DNA of 64,000 nucleotides from Synechococcus sp. JA-3-3Ab (GTDB lineage: Bacteria > Cyanobacteriota > Cyanobacteriia > Thermostichales > Thermostichaceae). The notes below the pieces were generated by a model. It made no database searches and was not told the DNA's origin. It saw only the letters and a list, made by a program, of their open reading frames with translations. Positions 8,658 through 17,989 of the stretch are shown piece by piece (position 1 is the first letter of the stretch; each line of letters starts with the position of its first letter). A program made the position numbers and the translations under genes. The stretch covers positions 558,001 through 622,000 of the forward strand of contig NC_007775.1 in assembly GCF_000013205.1 (NCBI RefSeq), in the 5' to 3' direction.

Positions 8658-9022
8658 AAGCGCTCCGCTTCCACCAACGACACCCCGAAGCTGCGTCCTC
8701 CCAAGACAATGCCCTCTTGGGCCTTGCCGCGCACGGTTACGGTGCTGTTCATGGCCGGCAAGCCCTTGTCGGTGATGACCCAGAGGGAGCCGCTGCTGTC
8801 TTGGATCTCGTACACACCCTGGCCGAACACCCCTATCTGGTTGACCACGCGACCGCGGACGTACACATTGGTGTAGCGGGAAGGATTTTGTTCGATCTGG
8901 GCAATCGGGGTTGTGCCAATGCCTAAGCGCGCCAACGGCCCACATCCTGTCAGGGCTAGGCTGGCACAGAACAAGAGTACCAGGGATCCACCGCGGAACG
9001 ATTGGCCGAGTTGCCGTTTCAT
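8654..9022 (-). CDS. Small lipoprotein with OB-fold-like domain
   Basis: A 122-residue lipoprotein. A basic N terminus and hydrophobic stretch (LVLLFCASLALTGCG) end in the lipobox LTGC, so Cys27 should be lipidated. The mature part (NVYVRGRVVNQIGVFGQGVYEIQDSSG, then VTVRGKA) has the strand pattern of small OB-fold domains. Function unknown; a cell-envelope location is inferred. It lies downstream of bamA on the same strand, 64 bases away, and may be co-transcribed with it. Its stop codon overlaps that of mrp. Confidence 0.8.
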   Translation of the reverse strand: MKRQLGQSFRGGSLVLLFCASLALTGCGPLARLGIGTTPIAQIEQNPSRYTNVYVRGRVVNQIGVFGQGVYEIQDSSGSLWVITDKGLPAMNSTVTVRGKAQEGIVLGGRSFGVSLVEAERF

Positions 9023-9086
9023 GGGTTGCTTCCCTCACGAGCCCTTGCTCTCACCATAGCAAGCCGGCAGCAGATCCACCGCCAAG

Positions 9087-11000
9087 CTAGAACTTCTCGC
9101 CAATGCCAAAGTGCAGTTGAGGCCGGCCGGCCTCCCCTTGCCCGATGGCGTAGTCGATGCGCAGCGGCCCCAAGGGAGATTGGATGCGGATGCCGGCCCC
9201 CAGCCCCAAGCCGCTGCCCGGCTTGTTGCGCACCGCCGCCGGATTGCCGATGACCGCCGCGCCGCTGCCCAGATCGGTGCCGTAGTCGGCGAAGACCACC
9301 GCCCCCACCGGGTCGAACAGGGGGAAGCGCAACTCCGCCGTCGCCGTGGCAAAGCTGCGACCGGAGCCGACGCCGCCCTCAAAAAATCCCCGCACCGAGC
9401 TGCCCCCGCCGATGGGGAAAGCATCGTAGGGAGCCAAGTCGCCAATCGTGGTGCCCGCCCGCACGTCAAAAGCCAGCACCTGCGGTCGCTCGCTGCGCGT
9501 CTCGAACAGCTTGACGGGAATGAACTGGCTGTAGCTGGTCTCGAGGCGGTTGGCGTTGAGGCCGTTCTCCAACAGACGGACCGACTGTTCGGTGGAGAGG
9601 CGAAAGACGGATCCCTGGCTGGGGCTGTTGGGGTTGTCGCGGCTGTCGTGGACAAGGCCGAACCGCAGGGTGGTGTAGCTGTCTTGGCCGCTTGCGCTGA
9701 AGGTAATCGGGTTGCCCAGCACATCGAAGCGCTCCTGCTCGCCGTTGCTGTTGCGGGCTTCCACAAATTGGACGCGGGTGCCCAGGCTGGCCCGCCAATT
9801 GCCCCCAATGGGACGGGAGAAGGTGACGCCGCCGCCCAGCCGGTTGATGCGCACGGGATCCCCGTTGGGCAGGGTCAATCCCTCGTTGAAGACAAAGCTG
9901 GAGCTCTGCTGGTTGGCGATGTTGACGTTGTAGGAGGTGGGGATCTCCAGCGTGGCAATGCGCGGGTCGGTGAAGTTGAGGTCAAACAGAGTTTCGTTGG
10001 TGCCCACCTGCACGTTGAAGCTGGCGCTTTGGTTGTTGCCGCCCAAGTTTTCTTCCGAGACGTTGAGGCCGGCAAAGACCCCTGTGGCCGAGCTGACGCC
10101 GATGGTGCCGCTCAAGGTGCCGGTGCGGCGCTCTTCCACGTTCACCACCACCACCACCTTGTTGGGATCCTGGCCAGGGTTGAGCCCAACATTCACATCT
10201 TGAAAAAGGTTAAGGTCGAAAACTGCCTGGAGATCCTTCTGGATTTGGTTGCGGTTAAACACATCCCCTGGCTTGGTCTTGAGCTCGCGGGTGATGATGA
10301 AGTCGCGGGTTCTGGTGTTGCCTTGAACGCGAATGTCCTCGATCTCCCCTTCGGCAATTTCCAGAGTGAGGGTGCCATCTTCGGAGGAGCGCACGTCGGT
10401 CACCTTGGCCAGCACGTAGCCCTTGTCGGCGTACCACTGCTCGATCTCGGCCACTGCCGCTTGCAGCTCGCCAAAGTTGAGCACCCGCCCTTCTTGATCG
10501 GCAAAGGCCTTCTTGAGCACCTCCGGATCCAGAACTTTTGCCCCTTCTGTGCGCACGGCTTTGAGGATCGGATTGGGCTTGACCTCAAAGGTAACCCGCA
10601 CCCCCAGGGGCGTATCGGAGGGCACCGCCCGCACATCGGCAAAAAACCCAGTGGCAAACACAGCATTGATGTCTTCCCGCAGTTGGGAGCGAGTGGAGAC
10701 CTCGCCGGCCCGCGTGCGAATAGCCTTGTAAACCTGCTCGATCAACTCTGGGTCGTCGGTTCCTTCCACCACCACTTCCGCTACCAAAACTTCTGGCTCG
10801 CCAGCGGCTGGGGTAGGTGTAGGGGAGGGTTGGGCGGGGGTATCGCCATTGGTGCGCAGATCCAGGGTGCCGGGCGGGGGAGCTGATTGCGCCCAAGCCG
10901 CGGATCGCATCGACAGACCGTTCGCGAAAGCGGTGCGTAGCACTACCCCACAGGCGAACACTGAAGCAAGCCGGAGTCCGAGTTGCTGGGAACGGTTCAT
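9087..11000 (-). CDS. bamA: BamA/Omp85-family outer-membrane assembly protein
   Basis: A 637-residue Omp85 protein. It has a signal peptide (residues about 1-38, ending AWAQ), a Pro/Thr-rich linker, and POTRA-type repeats, for example DPELIEQVYKAIRTRAGEV, RDFIITRELKTKPGDVFNRN and DLNLFQDVNVGLNPG. A 16-strand type barrel makes up the C-terminal half, with the conserved GGGSSVRGF (Omp85 VRGY/F motif), GLGLGAGIRIQSPLGPLRIDY and a terminal aromatic (IGEKF). It inserts beta-barrel proteins into the outer membrane; cyanobacterial members are the relatives of plastid Toc75. Length and domain order fit cyanobacterial Omp85. The start at 11000 gives a normal signal peptide. Confidence 0.95.
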   Translation of the reverse strand: MNRSQQLGLRLASVFACGVVLRTAFANGLSMRSAAWAQSAPPPGTLDLRTNGDTPAQPSPTPTPAAGEPEVLVAEVVVEGTDDPELIEQVYKAIRTRAGEVSTRSQLREDINAVFATGFFADVRAVPSDTPLGVRVTFEVKPNPILKAVRTEGAKVLDPEVLKKAFADQEGRVLNFGELQAAVAEIEQWYADKGYVLAKVTDVRSSEDGTLTLEIAEGEIEDIRVQGNTRTRDFIITRELKTKPGDVFNRNQIQKDLQAVFDLNLFQDVNVGLNPGQDPNKVVVVVNVEERRTGTLSGTIGVSSATGVFAGLNVSEENLGGNNQSASFNVQVGTNETLFDLNFTDPRIATLEIPTSYNVNIANQQSSSFVFNEGLTLPNGDPVRINRLGGGVTFSRPIGGNWRASLGTRVQFVEARNSNGEQERFDVLGNPITFSASGQDSYTTLRFGLVHDSRDNPNSPSQGSVFRLSTEQSVRLLENGLNANRLETSYSQFIPVKLFETRSERPQVLAFDVRAGTTIGDLAPYDAFPIGGGSSVRGFFEGGVGSGRSFATATAELRFPLFDPVGAVVFADYGTDLGSGAAVIGNPAAVRNKPGSGLGLGAGIRIQSPLGPLRIDYAIGQGEAGRPQLHFGIGEKF

Positions 11001-11379
11001 AGGGATCCCTCACACACCGCCAAAATCCAAAGAGCTAAGTTGCAGAACTTCTTATTGCCCGGCAGCGGACAATTGCCCTGAATTATATCAACCCCGACCC
11101 GGGCAGAGCTGAGCATTGCCGCGAGCCGGATTGCGGGCTTGGGCAGTGTAAACTACCCGACTCCAACCGCTAGGCGGCACGAAGCAGGCTTTCAGTAGCC
11201 CCCAAAAGCGCAATCCCCTTGGCACCATCTACATCCTTTCCCCAGCCACAGGCCGAGTTGACATAACGGAGCGGCCCCCAGTCCCCCTTCGCCCCCCGTA
11301 CACGGGGGGTGTGGGGGGTGGGGAGTCCAGTGCGGGGCTCCTGCGGCTTCTAGCTGAAGTACAAGCAGCAGCCTCTTCT
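11001..11379. other. Intergenic region upstream of bamA with a GC-rich palindrome
   Basis: About 380 bases without a convincing gene. It should contain the bamA promoter on the minus strand near 11005-11100. The only marked structure is CCCCCCGTACACGGGGGG near 11294-11311, flanked by further G runs; a related palindrome is at the 3' end of the IS605 tnpB near 6896. Confidence 0.5.
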
Positions 11380-11727
11380 TTACGGCAGGCGCAGGGATCC
11401 CTGGCAGCGCTGGCCACAGGCCTGGGGCTTGGCTGCCTCGGCGGACAGGTTGGCTTGGGAGTTGAGGATAAGAATTGTCATGGGGGCGGGGGGCGGTGAG
11501 GGGCTGCTGTGCCAACCCCACCTGCCGGCGAAGTGCCGCGTTGGGGCGCTGGGCACAACGAAGACGATGTTTTGTAGGACATTGCCTTGTAGAGGGGTGG
11601 CGCTGTTCTGTCTGCTGTCGAGGAGCACTGTTTGCTGCGGGAGGAGTGTCTGGGCCAGAGCGGCTGGAGCGGATCCCAAACTGAGCAGAGCTGCCAGACC
11701 AGAAAAGATGAGCTTGCTCGGCAACAT
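11380..11727 (-). CDS. Small predicted secreted protein, unknown function
   Basis: A 115-residue product with a clear signal peptide (MLPSKLIFSGLAALLSLGSA then APAALAQ), cleavage expected after residue 26. The mature part is short and low in recognisable motifs (TPLQGNVLQNIVFVVPSAP). A strong ribosome site, AGGAAGG, stands about 5 bases before the ATG, which is my main reason for accepting it as a gene. The C-terminal third reads poorly and a frameshift there cannot be excluded. No family recognised. Confidence 0.45.
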   Translation of the reverse strand: MLPSKLIFSGLAALLSLGSAPAALAQTLLPQQTVLLDSRQNSATPLQGNVLQNIVFVVPSAPTRHFAGRWGWHSSPSPPPAPMTILILNSQANLSAEAAKPQACGQRCQGSLRLP

Positions 11728-12095
11728 CAGCCTTCCTCTCCAAAATGCTGGGACGCCGGCACCTTAGCTAGTTCCATCCAAAAAGCTCTATCGACTTGCC
11801 GCAAAAAAAGCTACGCTCTAGAGCAAAATTTCTCCTGGGCACAGAGAGCTTGCAGAAACGCCCTCCTCCTCTCAGGAAGCTGCAAAAAGGTTGTGGGCAA
11901 AAATTCTGGACAGCCCAATCGGGGTTGAGGGCAAACAGGCCGACTGGGCTCGAGGGGTTATCCCGGGCAGACAGCCAGACGGGCAAAGCTGAGCAGAACC
12001 GCCCTGGGTGCTGCCCCTTTTCCCAGGAGTTCTGAGCCGCCAACCTGCCCTACAGTTAGCCGGCACCAAGGATGCTCCCCGCCATAGCCGCAGCC
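11728..12095. other. Intergenic region with no gene seen
   Basis: About 370 bases between cysE and the small secreted protein. Open frames on both strands are short and lack plausible protein character. Nothing specific seen apart from the likely promoter of the secreted-protein gene next to 11730-11800. Confidence 0.4.
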
Positions 12096-12899
12096 TCATT
12101 CGCATCTGACCTGATCCTGGCGGTCCTGTTCCCGCTCTTGGTTGAGGCGGGCCACCTGGGCTTCCAGCTCTTGAATGCGGTGCAACAACTGCTCGATCGC
12201 CCGTCCCACTGGGTCAGGCATGAGGTGGTGATCTAGATCGATGCCATGGGCGGGGATGCGGCGTTGATGGGGTGGGATGACCGCTCGACCTGGGATCCCG
12301 ACCACCGTCATGCCGGGGGCCACATCTTGAATCACCACTGCGTTGGCTCCGATGCGGGCTCTAGCACCGATGCGAACCGGCCCCAGGATCTTCGCCCCTG
12401 TGCCCACAATCACCCCATCTTCTAGGGTGGGATGCCGTTTACCTTTGGTCCAAGAGGTGCCCCCCAAGGTAACCCCGTGGTAGAGGGTGACGTCATCGCC
12501 AATTTCCGCCGTCTCCCCGATCACCACGCCACAACCATGGTCGATGAAAAAGCGCCGTCCAATCCGGGCTGCCGGGTGAATTTCGATCAACGTAAAGGAG
12601 CGAGAAATGAAACTGAGCAAGCGGGCCAGAAAAAAGCAGCGCCGTTTCCACAGCCAATGGGCGATGCGGTGCAGGAAGAGAGCATGTACCCCTGGGTAGG
12701 TGAGAAGCACCTCCCAGCGGTTGCGCGCCGCCGGATCCCGCTCGAAGACACAGTCGATGTCTTCCCAGAATTGCTGCCAGAACCCCAGTTTTGGCTCCGG
12801 CTTGGCAGAAGAGGGAGAATCACTCCCCCCTGTCTCGGGGCTTTCCACCGCCGACGGCAAGGACTTCGTCCCGCTAACACGAGAGGACTCTGTTAGCAT
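12096..12899 (-). CDS. cysE: Serine O-acetyltransferase
   Basis: CysE transfers an acetyl group from acetyl-CoA to L-serine, giving O-acetylserine for cysteine synthesis. The SATase N-terminal region is present ([28 protein letters not shown]), followed by the left-handed beta-helix hexapeptide repeats: [73 protein letters not shown]. The catalytic His-Asp region IDHG and substrate loop are intact. I prefer ATG 12899 (267 residues), which has GGAGG about 6 bases upstream, over GTG 12944. A coiled-coil-like charged tail ([20 protein letters not shown]) ends the protein. Confidence 0.93.
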   Translation of the reverse strand: MLTESSRVSGTKSLPSAVESPETGGSDSPSSAKPEPKLGFWQQFWEDIDCVFERDPAARNRWEVLLTYPGVHALFLHRIAHWLWKRRCFFLARLLSFISRSFTLIEIHPAARIGRRFFIDHGCGVVIGETAEIGDDVTLYHGVTLGGTSWTKGKRHPTLEDGVIVGTGAKILGPVRIGARARIGANAVVIQDVAPGMTVVGIPGRAVIPPHQRRIPAHGIDLDHHLMPDPVGRAIEQLLHRIQELEAQVARLNQEREQDRQDQVRCE

Positions 12900-13082
12900 G
12901 AATGGCCTCCGGTGAGAAACCTCCACTGCTTCCCCTTCTAGCACTTTTTGTTGTCAGCAGGGGGATCCCCCGCCAAGCTCCAGGATGCCTGTTGACGCTT
13001 TTCGTCAAAAGCAGATGAAAATGAGATCACGATAGGAGCCGAATTGGCCTGTCCCCTGTTGTCGCTAAACTGGCTGGCTACC

Positions 13083-13424
13083 ATGCTGGATCCCCTTTTG
13101 GAAGAGAAAATCCGCAACCAGGTCCGCACGCACAAGGTGCTGATTTACATGAAGGGCACCCCAGAAATGCCCCTGTGTGGGTTTTCCTACGCCGCCGTTC
13201 GCATATTGGATAGCTTGGGCTTCCCCTACACGGCAATTAACGTGCTGGAGGATCCTGAGCTTCGCCAAGGGATCAAAGAGTTTTCCAACTGGCCGACCAT
13301 TCCGCAGATCTATATTGACGGGGAGTTTGTGGGCGGCTGCGACATCCTCCAAGAGATGCACGCCCGCAACGAGTTGCGTCCCCTGATCGAGGCGGCTTTT
13401 GCCAAGGCCGGCACTCAATCTTAA
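13083..13424 (+). CDS. grxD: Monothiol CGFS glutaredoxin (Grx4/GrxD type)
   Basis: A 113-residue monothiol glutaredoxin with the signature CGFS in [14 protein letters not shown], the cis-proline segment [20 protein letters not shown], and a C-terminal helix. CGFS glutaredoxins bind a bridging 2Fe-2S cluster with glutathione and work in iron-sulfur transfer and iron sensing, commonly with BolA partners. The next gene, 8 bases downstream, is a BolA protein, which supports that pairing. The start at 13083 is preferred over 13044 because homology begins with [13 protein letters not shown]. Confidence 0.95.
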   Translation: MLDPLLEEKIRNQVRTHKVLIYMKGTPEMPLCGFSYAAVRILDSLGFPYTAINVLEDPELRQGIKEFSNWPTIPQIYIDGEFVGGCDILQEMHARNELRPLIEAAFAKAGTQS

Positions 13425-13432
13425 AGGATCCC

Positions 13433-13714
13433 ATGCTCACCTCGAACCGCCTTCGGCAGCTCTTGGCTGAGAAGCTGCAAGCCCTCTACGTCCACGTGGA
13501 GGACGAATCACACCGCCATGCCGGCCATGGGGAACGGCAACAGGGATCCGGGGGGCACTACCGCGTGCAGGTGGTGTCGCCTCTGTTTGCCGGCAAAACT
13601 TCTCTGCAACGGCATCGCCTGGTGTACGCCGCCCTGGCCGAGGAGATGGGGCAGAGTATCCATGCTTTGGCGTTGCAAACTTACAGCCCGGAAGAGCATG
13701 ACTCTAGTCAATAA
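13433..13714 (+). CDS. bolA: BolA-family protein with IS-derived C terminus
   Basis: A 93-residue BolA-like protein (LLAEKLQALYVHVEDESH, HYRVQVVSPLFAGKTSLQRH, LVYAALAEEMGQSIHALALQTYSPEE). BolA proteins bind CGFS glutaredoxins through a conserved histidine and share their iron-sulfur cluster; the grx gene lies just upstream. The last five codons (HDSSQ) and the stop are not native: from 13697 the DNA matches the left end of the IS607-type element at 48500. The normal C terminus, usually continuing after PEE with a tryptophan-containing tail, has been replaced. The core fold looks complete, so the protein may still work. Confidence 0.85.
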   Translation: MLTSNRLRQLLAEKLQALYVHVEDESHRHAGHGERQQGSGGHYRVQVVSPLFAGKTSLQRHRLVYAALAEEMGQSIHALALQTYSPEEHDSSQ

Positions 13715-13999
13715 TAAGCTCAACTATACTGAAAGTAATGTATAATATGTTCAGTACGGATTACTACCAGTTGATCTTTCTGTTTACTTTCGAGTCTGCC
13801 AACATGGTAGCCAAAGCAAAGCAGAAAATTGGTAGTAAGACGACACGGAAACTGCGCTTTGGGTATTCTACTCAAAGCTTTGCGGGATACCGCCATTCTG
13901 TTTGGACTCCGTCCCGCTAACGCGAATGGAAACAAGCAGAATGCTATCGCTGCATAGTTGAACAGTGATGTTCAGCAGTGTTCAGCGTAAATGTATCAG
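13697..13999 (+). mobile_element. Internally deleted IS607-type relic
   Basis: The left 60 bases (from CATGACTCTAGTCAAT) match the left end of the intact IS607-type element at 48500, and the right end (GCAGTGTTCAGCGTAAATG, then TATCAG) matches its right end at 50285. Between them remain a TnpB piece (YYQLIFLFTFESANMVAKAK, matching YRLIFLPTFESAKMVAKAG) and a piece of the TnpB C terminus (FAGYRHSV in a shifted frame, DNA close to GGGCTTTGCGGGATACCGCC). All of tnpA and most of tnpB are gone. About 303 bases remain with both ends, so it could in principle be mobilised in trans. Confidence 0.85.
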
Positions 14000-14077
14000 G
14001 TGCCGACAGCCGGGATCCCTCACAATTGGATAGCATAGAGGGCGAAATGGCTGCCCCAGCGGGGTAAGGGAGGAAGT

Positions 14078-14428
14078 ATGGCAGCTCTTTTGGCCACCTG
14101 GCTGATGTCGGCCTTGAGCGTGATGATTTTGGCCTGGCTTTTGCCCGGGATCCACGTCTCCGGGTTTGGAGGTGCCTTGGTGGCGGCGCTGGCCATTGGT
14201 TTGGTGAATAGCTTGGTGAAGCCACTCCTGCAGTTGATTACCCTACCGCTTACGATCTTCACTTTTGGTCTGTTTTCCCTAATTTTGAACGCCATTTGCT
14301 TGCTCATTGCCGACAAGCTTGCCGGTGACGCCTTCAAGGTTGACAACTTCGGCTGGGCACTGGTTGGGGCAATTGCCCTCTCCATCATTAGCAGCTTGGT
14401 TCGGAGCATTTTTGAACAAGCTGCTTAG
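14078..14428 (+). CDS. Phage holin family (4-TM) membrane protein
   Basis: A 116-residue integral membrane protein with four hydrophobic segments (about 5-25, 30-50, 54-78, 90-112). The pattern ALAIGLVNSLVKPLLQLITL, then PLTIFTFGLFSLILNAICL, is typical of the small holin-like/DUF360 family found in most cyanobacteria, where the role is unknown despite the phage-derived name. A ribosome site (GGGAGGAAG) sits just before ATG 14078. It stands alone between the IS607 relic and topA. Confidence 0.85.
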   Translation: MAALLATWLMSALSVMILAWLLPGIHVSGFGGALVAALAIGLVNSLVKPLLQLITLPLTIFTFGLFSLILNAICLLIADKLAGDAFKVDNFGWALVGAIALSIISSLVRSIFEQAA

Positions 14429-14481
14429 TTTCCTTGCAGAACAAGCCGAGTTAGCCAGCAAGTTGCCCCTACCCCCACCGC

Positions 14482-17142
14482 TCAAGCCCGAGCTTTGGAG
14501 ACAGCCTCCAGCAGGGTGGGATGGGATTGTTGCTTCTGGGGAGCAGCTTCAGCCTTCTTGGCCCGCTTGGCCGCCGCTGGTCGGCTGGCTTTTGCCTGGC
14601 CCTTGCCTTCTTTTTCCGCCAGCAACTCCAGCGCCATCTCCAGCGTCACGGCTTCCGGGGAGAGATCTTTGGGCAGTGAGGCGTTTACCTTGCCGTGCTT
14701 GACATACAGACCATAGGGGCCGTCGTGCAAGGTGACCGGCTCGCCATCCTCAGGATGGGATCCCAGCTCGCGCAGGGGCTTGGCCGAGCCGCGCCCACGG
14801 CCTTTTTTGGGCTGGGCCAGCAGCTCTAGCGCCCGCTCTAGGCTGATGGTCAGCACATCCTCATCGGCAGGCAGCGAGCGGAAATCCCCGTCGCAGACCA
14901 CGTAGGGGCCGAAGCGGCCAATGCCGGCCTGCACCTTTTTCCCCGATTCCGGGTGCTCCCCCAACGTGCGGGGCAGGCTGAGCAGCCCCAGGGCAATCTC
15001 AGGGGTGACCTGCTCCGGCTTCAGCCCTCTGGGCAGGGAGGTGCGCTTGGGCTTTTTGTTCTCCTCCGACACCTCTCCCAACTGCACATAGGGGCCGTAG
15101 GGACCCTGGGGAATTACGTAGACCGGCTCTTGGGTTTCCGGGTGGAAGGCGATGGGCTTGGGACCTTCCTGCTTGCGCCGGATGAGCTCCTCGATGTGTT
15201 CGGCGCTGAGATCGGCGGGGGGAATATCCTCCGGCAGGTTGGCGCGCACCTCTCCTGATTCAGTCTCTACCGACACATAGGGGCCGTAGGGGCCGATGCC
15301 GATCTTGACGGGCAGGTTCTCCAGGTAAATGGAGCGGGCCAGGCCGGAGTCGATTTCCAACTCGCGCGCCTTCACCTGGCCTTCTAGGCCCTGCTCGCCC
15401 AGGAAGAAATGGCGCAAGTAGGGCAACCAGTCTGCCTGGCCAGAAGCGATGTCATCGAGGGTTTGCTCCATCTCGGCAGTGAAGCGGGTGTTCACCAGGT
15501 TGGGAAAGTATTTTTCCAGCAGCTCGGTCACCGCAAAGGCGGTGTAGGTGGGCACGAGGGCGTTCCCCATCGACCTGACGTAGCCGCGGCTCATGATGGT
15601 GTTCAGGATGGTGGCGTAGGTGCTGGGGCGGCCAATGCCCTCGCTTTCCAACACCTTGACCAAGGATGCTTCCGTATAGCGAGGCGGCGGCTGGGTTTCG
15701 TGGCCCACCGGCTCCAACTGCAGGCAGCTCAAGGGATCCCCCTGCCGCAACAGGGGCAGATGCACTTCCCGATCTTCCAAAGCCGCCTCTGGGTCGTCGG
15801 ATCCCTCCACATAGGCGCGGAAGAAGCCGGGAAAGTCAATGCGCTTGCCGCTGGCCCGAAACACCGCATCGTCCACCGCGATGAGCACGATGGTGTGGGT
15901 CTGCCGCGCCTCGGCCATTTGGCTGGCGACAGTGCGCTTCCAGATCAGGTCGTAGAGGGCCAGCTCCTGCCCTGTGAGGGGGGTTTGGCTGGGCAGGCGA
16001 AACTCCGAGCCGGCGGGACGAATGGCCTCGTGGGCTTCTTGCGCCCCTTTGGTTTTGGTGGTGTACTGCCGAGGTTCGGGGCTGAGGTACTCCTTGCCGT
16101 ACATCGACTCCACGCAGGCGCGGGCGGCGCGGATGGCCTGTTCCGACAGGTGTACCGAGTCGGTGCGCATGTAGGTGATGTAGCCCTCTTCGTAGAGCTT
16201 TTGGGCGATGCGCATCGTCTGCTGAGCCGACAGGCGCAGCTTGCGGTTGGCCTCCTGTTGCAGCGTGGAAGTGGTGAAGGGAGGGGCGGGCTTGCGGGTG
16301 GAGGGGCGTTCTTCGACCGAGCTGACGACCCAAGCTTTCCCCAGCAGGCGATCCCGTAGGGCCTCGGCCTGGGCTTGATCCAACAGCACCACATCCCGTC
16401 CGGCTATGAGCTGCCCGGTGCTGGGATCGAAGTCTTGCCCGCTGGCCAGACGTTTGCCGCCCAGGCTCACCAGCTCTGCCGGGAAAGAGGCCGCTTGGCT
16501 TGCTGTCCTCGGTTGCAAATCCGCTTTCAGATCCCAGTAGGTGGCTTTTTTAAAGGCGCGACGCTCCCGCTCCCGATCCACCAAGAGCTTCACCGCCACC
16601 GACTGCACCCGACCTGCCGAGAGTTTGGGGGCAATTTTTTTCCACAGCAGCGGCGACAGAGTGTAACCCACCAGGCGATCCAAGATGCGGCGCGTCTCTT
16701 GGGCCCGCACCAGTTGCTCGTCCACCTCACGGCAATTTTGCAGCGCCTCCTGAATGGCCTCGCGGGTGATCTCGTGGAACACCATGCGGCGGGTGGGCAC
16801 CTTGGGCTGCAGCACCTGTTGCAGGTGCCAACTGATACTTTCCCCCTCCCGGTCTTCGTCAGTGGCCAGAATTAGCTCGTCGGCTTTCTTAAGCGCCTCC
16901 TTCAGCTGTTTGACTACCTTTCTTTTGTCCTTGGGGATCACGTAGAGAGGCTCGAAGTTGGCGTGGACATTGACCCCGAGACGGCTCCACTCTTCTCCCT
17001 TCACCTCTTCGGGAATGTCAGAGGCCGACTCCGGCAGATCGCGTACATGTCCCATCGAGGCTTGCACCTCATAGCCGGCGGGCAAGAAGCCGCGGATGGT
17101 ACGGGCTTTGGTGGGAGATTCGACAATGACCAGCTTGGGCAT
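14482..17142 (-). CDS. topA: DNA topoisomerase I
   Basis: An 886-residue type IA topoisomerase that relaxes negative supercoils. The TOPRIM domain is at the N terminus ([34 protein letters not shown]), and the catalytic tyrosine is in [14 protein letters not shown]. The body continues with [20 protein letters not shown] and [20 protein letters not shown]. In place of zinc ribbons the C terminus has repeated modules ([62 protein letters not shown]) followed by a Lys/Ala-rich tail, the arrangement usual in cyanobacteria. The start is ATG 17142; 25 extra residues upstream have no homology. Confidence 0.96.
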   Translation of the reverse strand: MPKLVIVESPTKARTIRGFLPAGYEVQASMGHVRDLPESASDIPEEVKGEEWSRLGVNVHANFEPLYVIPKDKRKVVKQLKEALKKADELILATDEDREGESISWHLQQVLQPKVPTRRMVFHEITREAIQEALQNCREVDEQLVRAQETRRILDRLVGYTLSPLLWKKIAPKLSAGRVQSVAVKLLVDRERERRAFKKATYWDLKADLQPRTASQAASFPAELVSLGGKRLASGQDFDPSTGQLIAGRDVVLLDQAQAEALRDRLLGKAWVVSSVEERPSTRKPAPPFTTSTLQQEANRKLRLSAQQTMRIAQKLYEEGYITYMRTDSVHLSEQAIRAARACVESMYGKEYLSPEPRQYTTKTKGAQEAHEAIRPAGSEFRLPSQTPLTGQELALYDLIWKRTVASQMAEARQTHTIVLIAVDDAVFRASGKRIDFPGFFRAYVEGSDDPEAALEDREVHLPLLRQGDPLSCLQLEPVGHETQPPPRYTEASLVKVLESEGIGRPSTYATILNTIMSRGYVRSMGNALVPTYTAFAVTELLEKYFPNLVNTRFTAEMEQTLDDIASGQADWLPYLRHFFLGEQGLEGQVKARELEIDSGLARSIYLENLPVKIGIGPYGPYVSVETESGEVRANLPEDIPPADLSAEHIEELIRRKQEGPKPIAFHPETQEPVYVIPQGPYGPYVQLGEVSEENKKPKRTSLPRGLKPEQVTPEIALGLLSLPRTLGEHPESGKKVQAGIGRFGPYVVCDGDFRSLPADEDVLTISLERALELLAQPKKGRGRGSAKPLRELGSHPEDGEPVTLHDGPYGLYVKHGKVNASLPKDLSPEAVTLEMALELLAEKEGKGQAKASRPAAAKRAKKAEAAPQKQQSHPTLLEAVSKARA

Positions 17143-17342
17143 GATGATGTTGACTAGAAGGAATCGACTGAAGGTGGTGAGCCTCCCGACCCAGGGGTGC
17201 GGCGGATCGGCGCCCACAATCGGGTCTACCTATGGATCTATCGCTACTTCTTCTGGAGCCTAGCAAGTCTGCTTGTGCTTGGCTAGCGATCCTGGGCGGT
17301 TGACCTGGGCAGTCTGCTCCTATTCGACCTCTTAGCACAACC

Positions 17343-17762
17343 ATGAAGCTGCATCACTTTTCCATTCGCACCGCCGATATTTTTCGCTCCATCGCCTTTT
17401 ACGAGGGTCTGGGCTTTGTGGTGGAAGAACGGTTTACCGCTGGGATCACCTTAGCCTGCTGGATGCTCAGCCCCTGGGGTCGCCTGGAGCTGATGCAGGT
17501 GCCGCAGCCCCATCCTGCGCCGGATCCTTTCGGGGATCCCCACTATGTGGGCTACTACCATCCCTCTTTGGAGATCGGCCCTGAATGGGGATCCCTGGCC
17601 GACTATCTACAGCATCTGGAGGCACAGGTGCCCCTTACCTTGCTGTTGCCGCCGCAGTGCCAGCAAATTGGCGGCCAAGTCTATGAGGTGGCGTTCATCG
17701 CCGATCCCGATGGCCTGCCGATCGAACTCATCCGCCCCCAGGGATGCCCAGGATCAGAATAA
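17343..17762 (+). CDS. VOC-superfamily (glyoxalase/dioxygenase-like) protein
   Basis: A 139-residue single-module pair protein of the vicinal oxygen chelate superfamily. It shows the two beta-alpha-beta-beta-beta halves: KLHHFSIRTADIFRSIAFYE with LGFVVEERF, and VYEVAFIADPDGLPIELIRP. Metal ligands would be His4 or His5 in the first strand and the glutamate of IELIRP. Members include lyases, dioxygenases and resistance proteins, so the substrate cannot be named. It is divergent from topA and followed by a gap before the convergent dnaX. Confidence 0.82.
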   Translation: MKLHHFSIRTADIFRSIAFYEGLGFVVEERFTAGITLACWMLSPWGRLELMQVPQPHPAPDPFGDPHYVGYYHPSLEIGPEWGSLADYLQHLEAQVPLTLLLPPQCQQIGGQVYEVAFIADPDGLPIELIRPQGCPGSE

Positions 17763-17989
17763 GGTTTGCCCCGACGCAGGGATCCAGGAGATATCTCCTC
17801 AATTGACGGAACGGGTGGAGGCGGTCGCTCTCTCTAGCTGGGCTGGCCCTTAAGGATCCCAGCGCTAGAGGCGTTCCTTGATGGGCCAGCCAAAGTGGCA
17901 GGGGCAGAACCAGCGCCCAGTCCGGCGCCTGCGCCGAGAAGCGGATCAGATCATGGGGCCCAAGGGTCAAGACAATCCCAAAGTAACGC

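Noticed and set aside
11768-12043. 91-residue open frame on the minus strand between cysE and the small secreted protein
   Set aside because: Composition rich in Trp, Cys and Phe without any domain or signal pattern; looks like chance coding in GC-rich DNA.
17728-17970. 80-residue minus-strand frame between the VOC gene and dnaX
   Set aside because: It overlaps the end of the VOC gene and has no recognisable start site or domain.
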